From NCBI RefSeq assembly GCF_905147045.1, contig NC_065918.1:6138001-6202000 (forward strand): 64,000 nucleotides of DNA, in the 5' to 3' direction. Under the pieces are notes generated by a model that was not told the origin of the DNA, made no database searches, and saw nothing but the letters and a program-made list of their open reading frames with translations. The translations under genes were made by a program, and so were the position numbers. This document shows positions 62,101 to 64,000 of the stretch, piece by piece. The stretch comes from Nymphalis io (lineage: Eukaryota > Arthropoda > Insecta > Lepidoptera > Nymphalidae). Positions within the stretch are counted from its first letter, which is position 1. Each line of letters opens with the position of its first letter.

Positions 62101-62106
62101 TTTATT
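62101..62106 (-). terminator. Polyadenylation signal of the USP gene
   Basis: AATAAA on the minus strand, 55 nt downstream of the TGA at 62162-62164, a normal distance for a short 3' UTR. Confidence 0.5.
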
Positions 62107-62161
62107 CAGATTCTACGTAATCCAGCACCGAAAAGTCGATGAATTTATCGGATCTTAACCG

Positions 62162-63862
62162 TCATGGACGCGTAAGACGTATTTTGCGCACACTATCAAC
62201 ATAATGCTTATTATTAGCCATGACCAATTCCTGAAGTTTAGGCGGCATCTCTTCTAGAGAAGGAGCCGTGCCTTCCTCGATATCAGTGCGCCTATAGAAA
62301 AGTATGTAGGGCGTACTAGAACGATTAAGACCGTTCAATTGGCCCTCATCAGCAAATGTAACCTCGTCATCATTGTACTTGTGCCATTGATCGTTATCTT
62401 TAGCGAGAGTGAAGTAATGACCAGAATCCAGAGTGGTTCCAGCGTGGATCACGGCGGCGAATAGGTTGTATACGGAATGTACCGCCTGTGAACGGACCGT
62501 CGGCAAGGTTACCGATTGGTTGTGATACATGGTGTGCATCAGTTTCGTCTGCACTTGCAGCTTTGAATCGAATCTGTGGATTTATAAACATTTTAAATTG
62601 GAGTTGTGGGTTGATTGATGGTATGCACGGGCATTACCGATAGCTGTTAAGGAATAACTTACTTGAAGTTCTTGAGAACCAGAATGAGATATTTTGGCGT
62701 GGTCTCAATAAGCACGCTCCTCTCTGCATCCTGATGACCACCACAATCGCGACATTCATATTTGTTATCACCGGAGAGGCTTTCCTTAGAGCAATAATAC
62801 TCCAATAGACTCTGGACACTGTGTTGCCAGCCTTCTGGTTTTTCGGGAAAAGCTAATTGGAGGTCTCTAAACACGTCACGTGACAGAGATGATGCGTGGC
62901 ACACGGTACATTCGACACGTGTCAGCAGGACGCCTCCAAACATGTTATCAATGAAGGAGTCACGGCGTAGAAACGTAGCATCGCTCATACGAAAACGTTT
63001 CTTTGGTGGAACCAACACCTCTAGGTCGCCAGAGCTGCGCTTGTAGCCACTTGAACTAGATCCTGAGAACAAGAAACACGTTTGGATCCAAATTTCCGGC
63101 TGTGTGAACTTGGCACCCGACTTTTGAAAATCGATTAAATATATCGAAAAATTTACTACAATCAACTACATACGAATATCTATAAGAATCAAAAATAAAA
63201 AAATCGATTTTCAAAAGTCGGGTGCCAAGTTCACATAGCCCAAACTTCCGGTTTAAAAAATAACTATAAATAATTAAACATACCAGCAGCGCTACTACCG
63301 GGCCTCGGCGAAAGAGACCGACGACTATGGCTTGATTCAGCAAGATCATCGCTGAAATAAATAAAATTCAATTCAGTACTCAGTTGAGAGTTACATTGAA
63401 AACTTTTTAATTTACCTCGACGCCTATCTTTGAACAAATATATTAAGAGAAATTGTTATAAATTATATAAAATAGGCTTTTTTGGAATCAAGTATAATCG
63501 TATCATCAACTTTAATATATTTAGACTCGTTGTATCGTAAAAAAAACAACACACCTTTAGAAACACTTCACATTCATCAGTCAGTTTCCATGTCGCGGCA
63601 TCGTAGATCATAACCGATAAGACGCACTCGTTGAAGACTTTTGTCTTCAAGAATTGCAGTATGCATGACGAAAACGAGCGCGTGCACGAGGATATTTTTA
63701 TCTACAGAATAACAGAACATATACCCAGAATTTTGGGAGTGTTGCTGAACATGCGGATGAATCATGCGCAGGCGGCTGGCACCGTTGAGCACGGGCGGCC
63801 GGGTGTAATCGTAATTTCGGTCGGAGCAATGCTCGTAGGACTGCAGCAACTCGAACAAATAT
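62162..63862 (-). CDS. USP38-like: Ubiquitin carboxyl-terminal hydrolase, USP35/USP38 type, 3' part
   Basis: Four exons in phase: 63725-63862, 63284-63351, 62663-63062, 62162-62573 (TGA). They encode the C-terminal part of a USP cysteine protease that removes ubiquitin. The first visible exon starts YLFELLQSYEH, corresponding to the EYL.FLLD.LHEE segment after the catalytic-cysteine box, which lies beyond the window. A Ser-rich linker (SSHSRRSLSPRPGSSAAG) and a basic PPKKRFR follow. Next come MFGGVLLTRVEC, two CxxC pairs (CTVC, CRDC) forming the usual zinc-binding fingers, LSGDNKYEC and YLILVLKNFKF. The histidine box is HAGTTLDSGHYF, then WHKYNDDEVTF and YILFYRR. The order and the 'GDNKYEC..C' text fit USP35/USP38. 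Only part of the protein is present because the window ends; nothing suggests a broken gene. A hairpin and an RTE fragment sit in its introns. Confidence 0.9.
63098..63240. repeat. Long inverted repeat (39-bp arms) in USP intron
   Basis: Arms 63098-63136 and 63202-63240 pair at 38 of 39 positions across a 65-nt spacer; the shared core is tgtgaacttggcacccg and what follows. An approximate direct repeat, caaatttccgg (63089-63099) and caaacttccgg (63241-63251), flanks it, as a target duplication would. The near arm lies 36 nt from the acceptor of exon 62663-63062, so folding could affect splicing. It may be a small foldback (MITE-like) insertion. Confidence 0.8.
63565..63661 (-). mobile_element. 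RTE-type LINE fragment in USP intron
   Basis: The minus strand reads LKTKVFNECVLSVMIYDAAT then WKLTDEC, matching the conserved C-terminal stretch (KTKVFNQCVLPVMTYG.ETW) of RTE-clade endonuclease/reverse transcriptase proteins. Only about 30 codons survive; no polymerase core is present. It lies 60 bp from the donor of USP exon 63725-63862. Confidence 0.65.
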
Positions 63863-63904
63863 CTGTAATGAATAGGAATCTCATTTTTTAATCTATATTT
63901 TTAT

Positions 63905-64000
63905 AATAATAATAATAATATCCTGGGACATTTTTCACACACGGCCATCTGATCTCAAATTAAGCTTGTACAAAGCTTGTGCTATGGAAACCAGACAACT
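63905..64000. repeat. Interspersed repeat preceded by (AAT)n, cut by window end
   Basis: A run of 'taataataataata' leads into 'cctgggacatttttcacaca', 'cggccatctgatctcaaatt' and 'gctatggaaaccagacaact', a sequence I recognise as a frequent lepidopteran interspersed repeat. It contains a near duplication (aagcttgtac / aagcttgtgc). The element type is not determined. Confidence 0.55.

Larger units (their letters stand above)
58791..62161. other. Intergenic AT-rich region between convergent genes
   Basis: It lies between the 3' end of the secreted-protein gene (plus) and the 3' end of the USP gene (minus). Extreme AT content, an (AT)n run at 60412-60456, and no frame with protein-like composition. 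A 74-codon frame at 59323 has no support. It includes both 3' UTRs. Confidence 0.6.

Noticed and set aside
1..64000. A CRISPR array, operon-like defence cluster or viral insertion
   Set aside because: No regularly spaced repeats, no compact gene clusters, and no viral protein motifs were seen. The genes are ordinary intron-bearing insect genes.

Overview
The window looks like nuclear DNA of a lepidopteran insect, most likely a butterfly. It is strongly AT-rich, its genes have GT-AG introns, and its coding exons stand out as GC-richer islands. It is crowded with repeat types familiar from Lepidoptera: tRNA-headed SINEs, a second SINE-like family ending in 'cttaccatcaggtgg...', Helitron-like ends reading 'agctgcccgtcccg' or 'cagctagt', and 5'-truncated Jockey/CR1-type LINEs. 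The species call is inference from repeat style and protein similarity recalled from memory; no search was run.

Layout: 1-18894 holds no exon I can defend and is probably a large Ddr intron or upstream DNA filled with old repeats. The + strand from 18895 to 27291 carries seven exons for the cytoplasmic part of a discoidin-domain receptor tyrosine kinase (Ddr); its extracellular part must lie upstream. Its 6.5-kb intron holds a small antisense gene (19534-19926, minus) and a frame-breaking exon-like segment (23276-23378). About 11.5 kb of intergenic DNA follows, with a 127-bp tandem duplication and several hairpins. On the minus strand, 50318 to 38787 is a complete 11-exon polypeptide GalNAc-transferase (Pgant35A/GALNT11 type, 699 residues as assembled), with a LINE, SINEs and a long AT microsatellite in its introns. 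Further right are an intronless divergent Rieske iron-sulfur protein (52521-53357, minus), a LINE tail, an interrupted SINE, a four-helix membrane protein (56646-57146, minus), a four-exon small secreted protein (57802-58790, plus), and the last four coding exons of a USP35/USP38-type ubiquitin protease (62162-63862, minus; continues past the window).

The genes do not form an operon or one pathway; they are ordinary eukaryotic neighbours. I found no clear new multi-gene system. The strongest points are: a Ddr kinase domain that keeps its lysine and HRD but has DYA in place of DFG and a shortened hinge; an Asp/Asn/Lys-rich insertion of about 44 residues in the GalNAc-transferase catalytic domain; an intronless Rieske paralogue candidate; a LINE and a SINE-like family sharing a 3' tail; and two near-perfect long hairpins, one just upstream of a USP splice acceptor.
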